This document shows, in pieces, positions 24,501 through 36,366 of a stretch of 64,000 nt of DNA. The notes under the pieces were generated by a model. The model worked only from the letters and a program-made list of their open reading frames with translations. It was not told the origin of the DNA and ran no database searches. The stretch comes from Polytrichum commune (taxonomy: Eukaryota > Streptophyta > Polytrichopsida > Polytrichales > Polytrichaceae): assembly GCA_950295325.1 (NCBI GenBank), contig OX485803.1, positions 52,281,554 through 52,345,553 of the forward strand, given 5' to 3'. Numbering within the stretch: position 1 is the stretch's first letter; every line of letters begins with the position of its first letter. Position numbers and translations under genes: made by a program.

Positions 24501-25131
24501 TCAAGGGGGTGCAAGAACAATCAAGTGCACATAAAATGCTATGGTATACTAAAACCATATTTTTTGGGGGTAAAACGGCTAAAAGTAATAGCAAAATGTA
24601 ATTTAAATTGGATATTTATTTATCATGGTGACCTCTATTGTTGTGGTAAATACTCAAATATAGAATATAAAGACAAAATCTTTAATACTTATCATTCAAA
24701 GTGATGCTCAACGAAATGACTAAATATGGTTTTTGACATAATTTCCATGACCTTCAATGTTTTAAAGTTCGGCGTTTCTTTCACATTTCTTGAGTTCATC
24801 ATGAACTTGAGGGCATCATTCCAAAATTTTGTAGTAGACATCAATTTAATGTAATTTTATCATATTTTAAACAAAATTTAGACAATTACTTGTTCAATAT
24901 CACCTACTTGCACAACACTTGCACCGTGTTCTAATATATGTAGATTTTTTCTGGATTTTTCATGTCATTGTAAATTGCTTGACTTTGTAGATCAATGTGT
25001 TTTTTAATTGTTTATGATTTTCTTTCATGGAAATCAAAGTTAGTTTTTATGATTTTGAATCACTTTCACTTAAACCTATGCATGGTTTAGGAGTTGACCA
25101 CTTGACCATGTTTTCACCCAAGGTGGAGTTC
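21513..25131. other. Gene-free 3.6-kb stretch
   Basis: No frame has recognisable domains. Visible items are a C homopolymer near 22819-22827 and a short interstitial telomere-like run at 24154-24177. I could not pair any termini, though old transposon debris is likely. Confidence 0.35.
24154..24177 (+). repeat. Short interstitial telomere-like repeat (TTTAGGG)
   Basis: About three consecutive TTTAGGG units, the Arabidopsis-type plant telomere repeat, with an imperfect fourth (TTTAAGG) following. Confidence 0.85.
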
Positions 25132-25410
25132 GATCTCCGTAATTTAGTGCTACGAGCGTTTCTAAGACGCCTCCCGTGGGCATCGTTAAGGCTTGGGCAA
25201 CCCGTTCCTGTCCTCCCACCCTGACCCGTCCTGCCTACTCGACCTAACCTTCCTGCCCGGGTCCGCCTTCATGCCTGACCCGGCCTTCTGTCCGTCTAGC
25301 CCCACACACCCACACACCCCCACCCCCGAACCCTCTCTCTGTCAATTCTTCCTCCCACACGCCGCAAGACAACTTCGGAGCTCCTCAACACCTGTCCAAG
25401 CTAGACGGGG
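25132..25410 (+). repeat. Left TIR of the Mutator-like element
   Basis: Aligns with the complement of 33395-33644 and then of 32222-32264, through CGCAAGACAACTTCGGAG and CCTCAACACCTGTC. Much more GC-rich than its surroundings, with CCTGCC/GACCCG-like subrepeats. Confidence 0.85.
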
Positions 25411-26689
25411 CAAAGAGGTTGCAGCGGAGGTTGCTGGGGCTGGGTGGGGAGGAGAGGGTGGTGCGGAGGTTGCTAGAGTTGGGAGAAGAGGAGGAGCAGA
25501 GGGTGTTGGAGTTGGAGTTGGAGCTGAAATTTGTCTTTGTCGGTCCATGATCCATGACACTTTAGGGAGCAACACAGGGGGGATACTACATTGTTATTCC
25601 TTTTTTTTGCAGATCAACAAGTCATGACATGTGAACACCTTCTTGCTCATCATTTTTTTGTGGGTTCATTTTCTTGTGCATTGTGTGCTTGTGAGGTTCT
25701 GATTGATGGAGCAGCCATGAATTGGGATGAGAGTATTGCGCATGCCAGTCTCTTGTGGTCCTCACTAAATTTCTCAAGAGTGACAAGAAATTAGGGTTGG
25801 TAATAATGATTCATGATTACTTGAAAAGATTATGTAACCACCTCTAATTTTAGTTCACCATTTTATGAGAATGCAAAGACATTCATTCATTCTAGTTGTT
25901 TGAACTTTGGTCACTCAAACTTTTGAGTCTCAAATCGTCATTAGCAAGGTATTCAACCTTTGTTTTAGAAACTTTGGACATCATTGAAAAGTCTTTTCTC
26001 AAAAGCTAAGGGGAGTGGTAGGGCTTAGGATAGGGCATCCCTTGCGGAAAGATAAACACAACTTTTTTTTGTTGTTTTATAGTCACTGCCACGAACTACA
26101 CCTCAATCACAAGCGTTTGAAATGGGGTAGACCCTAACATGACTCTTTGCTGCACATATCTTGTGTGCACCTGTTGGTAAGTAGACCTCGAGCACTAGGG
26201 AAATCCTGGTTAGTTTATTTTCCTCCCCTTAGTAATGTGATGATTTCTAGGAGCTGGGAGGTTTTTGCATTCCTGGATATGGAAGTTCCTTTAATTTGCA
26301 CTTTGAATTATTTGTAGATTATAAGGGCAGGGAACCTCGCATTGATTTTGTATTTTGCAGCAGGTTTAGATTTTGCAACCTTCAAATTTGTGTGTTGTGG
26401 TGGGAGTTCTTTCCAGCAACTGGAGAAGGACTCCCATTTGCAACAATGACAACATGATTGCGAAGGTAAGATCATATAGGATTTTCATTTTTCCTTCAAG
26501 TTTAGGTTTTTTTTTAAGTTTCTTCATTTCTTTTTCATCGCTTTCATACATGTTGTCATAGCCCAATGCATATCTTCCTTTATGTTATCAATGCATTTAA
26601 TGAGGGTTTTCAATACATATTTAAGGTTATTATGGTTTAAAGGAACATCCTCATCATTTTGCAATGTCTAGGACGTTGATCGTAAGGGT

Positions 26690-29519
26690 TCTAACCAATC
26701 TACCTTATTATATTGGAAATTTGTTGAATTTTTGAGAGAGCAAATTACCATCCTTGACTACACCTCTCTTGACAAATTTGGCAATGACCTGCTCGATGTA
26801 GCTACAGCTGGCATCGTCCCTGGGGTTTGTAACCTCTTCCATGTTTTGTCATTTTCTTATTTGTTCAGGTGTTTTGGGTCATAGTAGGGGTGTCATTTAC
26901 TATGTGTCATACGCTAAACAATGATTTTGTCTGTCATATTTTGTGGGATTCAACTACTCATACCTAAGCAGACCGGTGAGCTGGAGAAGGTTATTTTATA
27001 CATGACTTTCTGGACAGAAAAACCGAGGATGAGGGAAACGTACATCATATCTGAGTTTGAATGGATGGTGGTGAAGGTTAATGCTCTTTGGAGGAGGAAA
27101 CACATGATACTCAACATGAAGTCGAAGAGGATCATTTTTTTTTTGCCGCCTTTGCAATAAGGACATGGTCAATAAATTTGAGTTTGCATGTCATAGGCAA
27201 CAATATTTTTGTCCTATGTATGACGTTGTGAAGGATAGGCCTTTGAAGATGTTCCCAGTTAATGGCAGCAAAGGTAACTCGAAGATAACAACTATTTAAA
27301 AAATATATAATATGAAGTTGCCTTGGTAAAATGGTGGGGAGAGGCCTATAGGGGAACCTTCGGTAAAAAAATGTTGAGAATGAGGATGTGGTTAATTTGA
27401 GCAACGATGCATCTAGTGGTGACAATGTATCAATGTTGGAACCAACTATCAAAAAGAGAAAGGTTAGGAAGTCATTTCATGAGGAGTTGCAAGACATGAG
27501 GATACGCTCGGACATATAGACCTAAGACATGGTGGTAATCGAGAGGAAAGACAAGGATAAGTACAAGGACAAGGGAAAAAATCGTGTTGAGCGTGAATGA
27601 GGACCTTATGAGGGGTCCAGAACTAGTACATCTCAAGGTTCCGGAGCTCCTAGGCCATCTCCTGCTCGGACTTCATGCGGTACACCTCAAGATTTGGTCG
27701 GTCGGAATCCCTCCCTTTCTTGGAATGAAATCAATAAACCAACAAGGCAGAGTGCGCGGCCAGGGGATAAAATGACAACCATCGGTTTTTCTGAACCTGT
27801 AGATGTTATGCCTCCGCTTCCAGTGCACCGTAGGCGTGAATTATCAAACATGTTGTGGATAAAGATACGAAAAAAGTTTCCAGACTCCGACCTATGAAAA
27901 TTGCCAAAGAAACCATCTAAGGTCCATGTTTTACATAGCATAGTTGAGCAAACAAGTGACATTATCGACTTGGACCTTCTCCATTGCAAAGATAAGTCCA
28001 AGGACACAATCTTAACCTTGTATGCAAATGGGCTTTTGGAAAAGAAGGTCTTCAATGCTTGGAGGGCATTCTCCATGGACCCTGCAATCAGGCTATAACT
28101 TACCAATGTCTTCTTACATTTTTTTTTTTTTATTATTTGTTAATTCTTAATATGTCATAGTTAATGATGGACTAGGACAAATGTTGTATAGGGTTGTTTT
28201 CTCTTCTCTAGACTAACTCATGTTTGTTGTGACTTAAAATACGACCTTCCAATGCCGGTATATGAGGCAACAAAACAGTATTTGAAAGCATTCCGTAAGA
28301 AAAACGAGAATCTCATGAAGGATGAGATCGCCGCGTTTATTCGTCATCATTATGTTATGCATGCTTACAACCAACTGTTAGATGTTTGGTAAGTGTTTGT
28401 GGCTACCTTGAAGAAGAACATGACAACATACGTTGCCGAAAAGCTTAAGAGGTATGATCGAGAGATAATCCTAGAGGCCGAGGCTCAAGTGTGGCGTTGG
28501 TCACCATTGCATCTAAAGCTCCTAGAGAAACCGGTTCCTGATTTTTGCAGCTTCCATGCCAATACAATGAAGAAGAGTTTCAAGATATTATAGCGTGGAT
28601 AAGAGTAGAGTGTCACCGCCTAGAAAATAAAGTTGATCCTCCTGTTTTTGTGAGAGCTTTATAATTATTATGTCGTCATTTCAATGGTGTGGAAGCACCA
28701 TTGATCTGCATTCTAATGGGAGTATCATCTAGTATTATATATGATAGGATGACACATGTGAAGTTGGCCATGAAGGACTTCTCAACGTTTGGTCGGCTTG
28801 TTCTTCTTTCTATGGCAACCGATTCTAAGGATTTTGCTGCGTACTTGGAAGTTATAACTATAGGTAATGGGTTCGACTCCATGCAAGCCAAGGCCTACTC
28901 TTGGATGACGATTTATTTCTGGAACGCATGGTTGGACATGTTGGCTCTTGACAAAGAGGATAATCTTCGTGTCATGTGGTTGGAGGCGTTGAAGGACAGG
29001 CGAGATAAGACACTTAAGTTGTTCTGCCGAGTTATGTTACTTAGAGAGTCTTTTGATACTCAGTATGCGCTAGGGTGGTTGGACTGCACAAATGATTGGA
29101 TAACCGTGCCAACAGATATGGTTCAAGTGACAAAGGACATGAGAGGGGCCTCCATGAAGTTTTGCGGTGACAAGCTCATCGCATTGAGTGCAAGAGAGAG
29201 TGGCGCATTTTATTTGGCCGATTTGGAAGGATAGAAGCTAGATAATCTTGGTGCATTGCAAATATTGTCAACTATACCAAACCTTGGAGATTGTGCGCCT
29301 TCACTCAACACCAAAATATGTATCATGAAGGGCGCGGAAGATACGATGATAGTCAGTCCAATGAAAGAAGAGGTTAAAGGAAAAAAACACTATGGCGAGG
29401 ATAAGATACAAATTTCCGATATGGAAGACGAGTGCAATGCAAGCGTTGATAACATTGTGGAGTGCAGTGCTATTTCTTGGAGCAATGGTTTAGGACATCA
29501 CTATAAGACAGGGCAATAA
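26690..29519 (+). pseudogene. Unrecognised gene of the Mutator-like element, broken
   Basis: A chain of coding-like segments in one direction: about 26700-26820 (WKFVEFLREQITILDYTSLD), 26971-27135 (LEKVILYMTFW, EFEWMVVKVNALWRRK), 27411-27897, 27904-28098 (HVLHSIVEQTSDIIDLDLLH), 28252-28590 and 28600-29518. In-frame stops occur at about 28390, 29232 and elsewhere, and the frame shifts between 28590 and 28689. The best part, 28689-29234, reads 181 residues (FNGVEAPLICILMG through SGAFYLADLEG), rich in Leu, Met, Asp and Lys, with WMTIYFWNAWLDMLAL in the middle. I recognise no domain and no DDE triad. Its position, convergent to a transposase, parallels mudrB, but there is no visible similarity to claim that. 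Some gaps may be introns (a GTAAG lies at 28389). Confidence 0.5.
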
Positions 29520-30399
29520 CTAGGATATGGAAGAACCATGACATGTTCACTAAGAATGACACATGAATATTGTTATATTGGCCCCTACCAATTTTCAATA
29601 AAATGTGATATTGTTTGTTGAATTTGGAATGTAAGTTGAACTTCGGCAATTGAGAATGTTACCTTAAAAAATTTAGGAAATCAAAATCAAAATCGTCTTG
29701 AAAAATGAAAGCCAAATAACTAATCAAAAGTGTATAATTATAAATGTTGTAAGTAGAGGACAATGATAATAGATGTTTCTGAAGGACAACAAGCAATTTA
29801 GTAGAATATAATTGGACAAACACAATATTGTTGTCCTAAAAAGATATTATGCCTTCTTCATTGAATTCAGTAATGTTCCAACGTGTCTTATGAGTGTCAT
29901 ATATCAATTTATACAACATCCGTTATTTTCGGTGTCGTCCTAACATATTCCAAACATGTCATATGATCGTAAACCCCAAACATATGTAATTCCTAGTTTG
30001 ATGTAAATATCTTTCATTTCTTGCCAATATTACACACCTTTTGCCTAGAATGCTTCAAAAAACTGGGATGTCGTCTTGTGTTATTGTCGCACTCACCGGG
30101 CTCAAACTATGGTTGTGATAATGGATGTAATAATCTTGCTTGGGATTTAGCTTGTTTGTCAAATATTTAACCTCTGACATTGTTCATATTTGGCAAGGGC
30201 AAATGGTATCAACGCCGTCTCTTGATTGACCAAGGATTCTAATCGCGCAGTCCCTCTAGTAACATTTGGAATTGGTTGTGTACACTACTTCGTTCTACAT
30301 TTGTAGTAGGGTGCATATTTTCGCCATCTCCAGTATTCACCATCTTACCTCTTTGAAACGTGTGAATAGCAGAGTTGTTAGTTCCACTCTCCATGATAC

Positions 30400-32222
30400 C
30401 CTTCAATGTATCGGTATGACTTATAATGAGAGTGTCTTCAACTTTTGGATAAAATTATTTTAAAAACCTTCATCGTATATTTGCAAATGTTGCCTCGCAT
30501 TCCCATAGGACATTCACACTGTGCCCAAGTGGAATTTGAACATGAGTTGTCAACAATCGCTAATTCTAGGTGCCAACCTGGCTAGATAGTATATCAATGA
30601 GCATTGAATTTGTCAAGTCATGGCAAAATGTCTTTCTCCTTTGACTTGCCAACTATGACGAAGGCAATTGGGTTACCATTCTCCCATCTGTCAAACACCA
30701 TGATTGTATACAAAAAATATTGTAACAAAAAAGAATGACAGATAGTAAGGACCACAAGAAGGCGTGGACTTGTTATAGGATAGTGGAAGCATGGTGACAG
30801 GTGCGACAAATGTAATTAGTATAAAATATGACAAAAGGCGTGGCAAACCTTGGGTTCATTCGTTCCGTATGTTGCGTCCATTGCGCTTTGTCTCTTGTGT
30901 CCATATTGCATAATCATCTCCAATTGCCATGGTGTTTGAATGGTCAAGGAAAATGGTGTTTCTTCCTCGTGCTGCTTTGTTCAAATTAATATTCCCAAAC
31001 TCATGGTAATGAAAGATGTTGTCCTTACTTTCTTCTTTTCACATACAAACGCTTAGAGGGTCTCGTGAATGTTTTTGCCACAATTTTGTAGCACACTTCT
31101 TACATATATTATACACATCATCGGGCATGATAAATGTATCCCGAGTACATGGCATTTTTGCAATAGCACATTCCCATACCTCTCTCTTGTGAGAAGCTAT
31201 GATTTGAGCTGGGAAATTTTTTTGCCCTAACATATATCGAATCCATTTTTTTGTTCGCCAAGACAGTCGGCACTTAGCGAATGCCTAAAGCCAGTGAGGG
31301 AACTACCATGACAGGGTTGTCCGACCTTGTTGAAATGGTTAATTTCATGATACTAAATTTTGCATAAAGTATTGTCCATATACAATTGCTTCACCAAAAA
31401 ATCACATTGGCATCCTTGCTTGGATGTTAGACTGGCTTGCAATCTACTTGCCCTCCTTTGCTTTGTGGGTCCTATTGGCAGTGGTAGCCCTGTTAGAGAT
31501 GTAGGACAACTTGTATCATACTCTAAAACTGAAGAAACAACTGGGACAAGTAAAGGTGGAACAAGAGGTGTCTTTCTACTTCTGCGCTCTTCCGTCTTCT
31601 TGGCATCTAAGGCAACTTGCTTCACAGATTCCTTCTCAGCCTTTTTGTTTTACTTCTCAACCCATTTCTTGGTTTTTTTTTGGTTTGTAGATAGTTTTGA
31701 CTTCAAAACACTCACAAATATCTTGTTCACCTCCTTATTCGCCTCACTTGTCCTATCTATTGGTCCGTACTCGCAATGGAATCTATTGCATAAACCATAT
31801 ATTCATGAGAACAATCCACAAAAACAGTCCAATATCGTGGATAACCTTAAAACCCTAAACCCTATTCATCAAAATGCAAACTTCAAGTTATTTAATTGAC
31901 AGGACATGGTGCAACTTACTTAATCTTTTGCAAGAAGCTTATTTTTTCGCATTCTTCGCAATACCTTCCTTGTGCCTTAAATTGTAAACCTCATTGAATG
32001 CGCACGGAAAATCTCGCATACTCTGCTCACCAACAACAAATTTTTGGAGCATGTTCCAAGGAATTATGGCTTTGCATGTATTCCTGCTCCTACCTCGTCC
32101 ATGGTTGATTTTCTCCACCCAATAAATGTCAGTCCTGTCAAAGGGCCTGGGGGTGGGATCTGTAACTTTGTCCGCATATTTTTGAGAGTGACATCCCTAA
32201 CCATAAACTAGCAATATGGCGC
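30400..32222 (-). pseudogene. MULE-type transposase with SWIM zinc finger, broken
   Basis: Read on the minus strand from right to left. Segments in family order: VKQLYMDNTLCKI and NHFNKVGQPCHG followed by GFRHSL (31300-31420); DVYNICKKCATKLWQKHSRD then PLSVCM (31039-31130); DNIFHYHEFGNINLNKAARG (about 30950-31020); MVFDRWENGNPIAFVIVGKS followed by DILPW (about 30610-30710), the strand carrying a DDE-region aspartate; and the SWIM motif CECPMGMRGNICKY (about 30480-30530). In SWIM fingers the last ligand is His; here it is Tyr. Frameshifts and stops separate the segments, so this copy is dead. A leading segment with TDIYWVEKINHGRGRSRNTC (about 32110-32160) is of unknown role. Sequence identity to the family is my recollection of the motif order, not a search. 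Confidence 0.75.
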
Positions 32223-32264
32223 CTTCGATAGGTGTTGAGGAACTCCAGAGTTGTCTTGCGGCGT

Positions 32265-33390
32265 TGTCGTAATGTAAATACGTACACTATATAGATGTGT
32301 ACTTATTTAGTATTGCATTGTGATTCTTTGATTTGGAGGAAAGTAAAAGGAATAGAAATAGATTACCTTCTTGTTTACTCTTAGTTTACCCTTTTAGTCT
32401 TACTTCTAGTTTTATTCTTAGTTTACTTTTGGACCAATGGGTGATTAGAAGCCCATGTGATGAGGATAAGAAGGGGACTTTGTCTCTCTCATATGGGGAG
32501 TAGAGAAAAGGTTGTAGTAGAGAAGATGGTGTGGTAGAAAGGAGGTTGTTGTGGAGAAGAGGGGTTTTTTTTGGAAGCTCATGGTGTGTGAGTTTATGGG
32601 AATTTTGAAATAAAATATGAAGGAGTTGTGTTTCATGGTGTTGTTTCTCTAGAGTAATCTCATTTGCTTGATTTGAAGTTAGCAATTAAAAGCTGTACTA
32701 GTTTGAGTGAAGGGAGGTCTGTTGGCTCTTATAAAGAAAGGCTAAGACTTCGACCGACCATAGAAGATGGACATGTCTTTTGTTTGCAACGAAACTTTGA
32801 GGAAGTATAGTACTTATTGTTAGCTTTCTGTAAAGATATCAGTTGCTCAATTTGACGTTCATATGAAGACTTGAAGACTTGAAGACTTCTCAAGATCCAA
32901 GTGTGTTGTGACTTGTGGTTCGTTGTCCTTTCTATGATTCCCAACCGGATTTGGAGGCTAGTCGCATTTGACATTTTTGCATCGTAAATTTGTTGCGGGT
33001 TCTATGGAAATTTTTCAAAGCCCCATTTCATGTTTGTGACAACAAAGTGGGATTGTTGACCCATAAGGTTGTTTTCTGTTGTTCCCATTGGTGAGGCACG
33101 ATTGCTGGTCATTGTGGGTTTGAAAGTTTAGGAGCCAATCTTTCGGACGTCAACTCGTGATCTGACGTCCCATTTTACCCGTCTGAGGCATGTGGTTTCT
33201 TATCACCCTACCCTTACCCTTAACCCATTTAGAGCCGCAACAGGATAGGCCGACGGGAAAGAGTTTGAAGATTTGAAGAAATTGAAGACCGAGACTCTTG
33301 AAGACCAGAAGATTCGACGGTCCGACAAACAAATCTAGTTGCAGCCAAAAGCCCAGTGTTTTCCCAAGGCGGAGCCCTCTCTACCCGACA
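32265..33390. mobile_element. Solo LTR (1126 bp) inside the right TIR
   Basis: Begins TGTCGTAATG and ends CTACCCGACA, i.e. TG...CA with TGTCG/CGACA inverted ends, and is flanked by GCGT at 32261-32264 and 33391-33394. The left TIR of the host element preserves the empty site with a single GCGT, which proves insertion. A TATA-like CTTATAAAG at about 32728 suggests a plus-strand orientation, and GAAGACTT is repeated three times near 32872-32888. No internal retroelement sequence remains, as expected after LTR-LTR recombination. Confidence 0.85.
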
Positions 33391-33644
33391 GCGTGTGGGA
33401 GGAAGAATGACAGAGAAAGGGTTCGGGTGGAGGGGGGGGGGGCTGGACAGACGACTAATGGACGGACATAAGGCCGGGTTGTGCAGGAATGCAAACACGG
33501 GCATGCAAGCCAGGTCGGGCAAGCATGACGGGTCAGGGAGGAAGGACGGGTTGGGGGAGGGAGGACATGAACGGGCTGCTCGAGCCTAAACGCTGCCCGC
33601 GGGAGGCGTCCTAGAAACGCTCGTAGCACTAAACTACAGAGATC
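33391..33644 (-). repeat. Right TIR (outer part) of the Mutator-like element
   Basis: Complement of the left TIR; contains a G homopolymer run near 33431-33441 and the GC-rich subterminal zone. The inner 43 bp were displaced to 32222-32264 by the LTR. Confidence 0.85.
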
Positions 33645-34392
33645 CCATATGCTTCTAACAATTCACAATTCTTTGACTACAAGCAACCTAATGCTCTATC
33701 TTCAACACGAGCAATCTAATGATCTAAACTCAATACAATTTAATCTTCTACCTTTGACAATTGGATGGTTCGAGCTCATATGCAATCACAATCTTGTGGT
33801 TGAATTGTAAGGCTTTGGAATGAACTTAATTTGGAAGTTCAAAATCCAATGTTTTACATGCATTCTTGAGTATATTGCTGTCGTGGAGAAAATAGGTACA
33901 TGACATGGTCCCTCAATTTGGAGATTCTTTGGTTCTAGGCCCCACTTATGAATACCCACCCTGAAAATAGTATGGGTGTTGTGCCCTTATGAATGAACAT
34001 TTCGACTACAATATATGTGTATCATTTAGATACTTCTATTTGCACCCACTTCTTTTAGGATTTGATATATGCATTCAATGCAAGGTAATTAGCAATGTAA
34101 ATCATGCATGTAGCCATTTGCCATGTAACTTTTGGAGGTCATATGAATATCTTATTCATTATCAAAGTGAAGATTATCGTATTCATTGAGTGATCATATA
34201 AACTTTCCAAATCATGTTGCATATTGAACTTAGAATGAAAATCGTATATTGAGCATGAAATCCCGTATGTTTAAACATATGATTTTTTGTAAGGTTTTAA
34301 TTTTTAATTTTTAATGTATTGGTCATTCTTAGATCCACACCTACCCACATCCCACCCAAATAATAGGTGTCCATATTATTGTTGTGTTGGAA
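33645..34392. other. Gene-free spacer
   Basis: AT-rich, no motifs or termini recognised. Confidence 0.35.
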
Positions 34393-34795
34393 TTAGGACC
34401 AGTTCACATGGGGTCCCCAAGTCCTAAGTCCCAAGTCACTCGAGGTCGATATGTCCAATCTCAACTGTTGATAGCATGGAAGTTGAGACTTCCCCTTCAC
34501 ACATGTCTCAAGTCCTAAGTCCTAAGTATGACATGGATGCCTACATAGCAACACTTTTCGGAGGTGAAGCTTGGGACTTATGTTGAGAGTTGGGTCGACC
34601 AAAATGCTAGACCCAGCTCTTGGCACAAGTCCCATGAATATTTGTGCATAAAACAATCAAGATCCAACTTTGATGATTATTGACAATATTTTAATGGTCT
34701 CTTGAGGCTCAAGAGTCGGGACTTGGCCTCCATGTTGGGAATGACTCAACATGAGTGGGACTTGGGACTTGGGACCCCATGTGAACCAACCCTTA
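34393..34795. mobile_element. Tourist-like element family B, complete copy (397 bp)
   Basis: The body 34396-34792 starts GGACCAGTTCACATGGGGTC and ends with the complement of GGGTTGGTTCACATGGGGTC, with TTA on both sides (34393-34395, 34793-34795). Tandem-like AAGTCCTAAGTCCCAAGTC runs extend the arms. Noncoding, PIF/Harbinger type by target and termini. Confidence 0.85.
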
Positions 34796-35482
34796 GATCC
34801 AACTCTCAACCTAAGTTTGATGAATATTTTTGCATAAAATAATCAAGATCCAACTTTAATGAAAATTAACAACATTTTAATGGTTTCTCGAGGCTCTAAA
34901 GTTGGGACTTGGCCTCCATGTTGGAAATTGCTTAGGGCCACTTCGCGCACAAGCCAAGAGCCGTGACCATGAAATTGTGAGAACCCAAAGAAAGTGTCCA
35001 AAGGCCGTCCCAAGACACCTCCAAAATCATGTAGTGTGATCACGGATCCTCGAGTGTAGTGTGAACTCATATGTGACTGGGCCCTCAACCAAATGTTATT
35101 TCAAGGAATTTCTATTCATGCGGGTCCTCACACATGATAAAATATAATAAATCAACGGTAATGAGCATTTGGAGTGCCATGGTCTCCCGGTTTTGTGTTA
35201 GGCCTACGTCCAAGAGGTGGTTTCTAAAGATAGTCCAAGTGACCATGAAACATGATCCATTTTATGCCATGTAGGAATCCATGTAGACTTTGCATCCATC
35301 TTGCATTCACATACTCCGTTGATCCCTCAAACATAGTGTGAAGTGAACTTGGACCGGCTCCACCTTCTCCACCAATGGGAGTGCTTGAAGTGAACTGGTC
35401 AAGGGATCTCAGTCTCGTGTGTGAAGTGACCCTTAACATGAGTGGGACTTGGGACTTGGGACCCCATATGGACCGGGCCTTA
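34796..35482. mobile_element. Family B element, left-truncated and interrupted
   Basis: Interior from CATAAAATAATCAAGATCCA matches the complete copy, runs to TTGGAAATTGC at 34931, is interrupted by a family A element, and resumes at 35436 with ACATGAGTGGGACTTGGGAC to its end at GGACCGGGCC. A TTA at 35480-35482 follows. Confidence 0.8.
34935..35432 (+). mobile_element. Tourist-like element family A, nested copy (498 bp)
   Basis: Ends GGGCCACTTCGCGCACAAG and CTCGTGTGTGAAGTGACCC, with TTA at 34932-34934 and 35433-35435. It splits a family B element; removing it and one TTA restores family B continuity. Confidence 0.92.
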
Positions 35483-35982
35483 GGGCCACTTCACACATGA
35501 GACTGAGAGCCCATGACCATTACACTTCAAGCACTCTCATTGGTGGAAAAGGCGGAACCGGTTCAAGTTCGCTTCACACTGCGCTTGAGGGACCAACGAA
35601 GTATGTGAATGCAAGATGGATGTAAAGTCTACATGGATTCTTGCGTGGCATCGAATGGATCATGTTTCATGGTCAGTTGGACTATTTTCAAAAACCACCT
35701 CTTGGAGGTAGGCCGTAGACAAAACCAGGAGACCAATACATTCCGAACGCTCACAACCGTTGGTTTATTCTAATTTATCATGTGTGAGAACCCTGCATGA
35801 AAAGAAATTCATTGAAATAGCATGTGATTGAGGGCCCGGTCACATATGACTTCACACTACACTTGAGGATCCGTGACCACACGACATGATTTTGGAGGTG
35901 TCTTGGGACGGCCTTTGGACACTTTCTTTTGGGCCCTCACAATTTCATGGTCACGGCTCTTGGCTCGTGTGTGAAGTGGCCC
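35483..35982 (-). mobile_element. Tourist-like element family A, inverted copy (500 bp)
   Basis: Opposite orientation to the other copies. Ends GGGCCACTTCACACATGAG and CTCGTGTGTGAAGTGGCCC, TTA at 35480-35482 and 35983-35985. It abuts the end of the family B element, using its TTA. Confidence 0.92.
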
Positions 35983-35985
35983 TTA

Positions 35986-36366
35986 GGCACGTCGACCTTC
36001 AACAGATGGCCCTTATTTTAGACATGGTCTGCTTTACCATTGAAGACAATCGCCCCTGCTGACATGGAATGCCACATGGACACCTAGGTGTCCACACTTA
36101 TAGTGACACTGGACTTGATCTGGTGAGGCTCCCCAAAATGATCACCCTCCTCCATGCTGCCACCCGTACATAATGAGTGGTCCACCTCTGCCACTGGACC
36201 ATTACAAAGTGCACTCGAAAGCTGTGAACAATTCTAACTTAAGGCATGTGGATGTTATTTGGTTCATTCCTCATGTTCTCCAATTCTACCGAATAGAATT
36301 AATCACACAACCGAATTCGTGTGGAGCATTTGCAAAAACTGGATTGGAAATCGGGCTTCCCCTCAA
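35986..36366. other. Gene-free spacer
   Basis: Nothing recognised apart from short chance frames. Confidence 0.35.

Larger units (their letters stand above)
25132..33644 (-). mobile_element. Mutator-like element with long TIRs and two convergent decayed genes
   Basis: Terminal inverted repeats of about 280 bp: the left one 25132-25410, the right one 33395-33644 continued at 32222-32264 after an inserted solo LTR. Outer ends read GATCTCCGTA and GATCTCTGTA, then a shared TTTAGTGCTACGAGCGTTTC, then a GC-rich subterminal zone. Inside are a minus-strand MULE/SWIM transposase relic (about 30400-32222) and an unrecognised plus-strand gene (about 26690-29519) whose 3' ends face each other, a layout like the maize MuDR element. 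Without the LTR the element is about 7.4 kb. I found no 9-bp duplication, so outer limits may be off by some bases or the duplication has decayed. Confidence 0.75.

Noticed and set aside
25193-25627. Open frame of 144 codons, Pro-, Gly- and Ala-rich
   Set aside because: Lies mostly in the GC-rich TIR of the Mutator-like element; composition explains the open frame and no motif is present.
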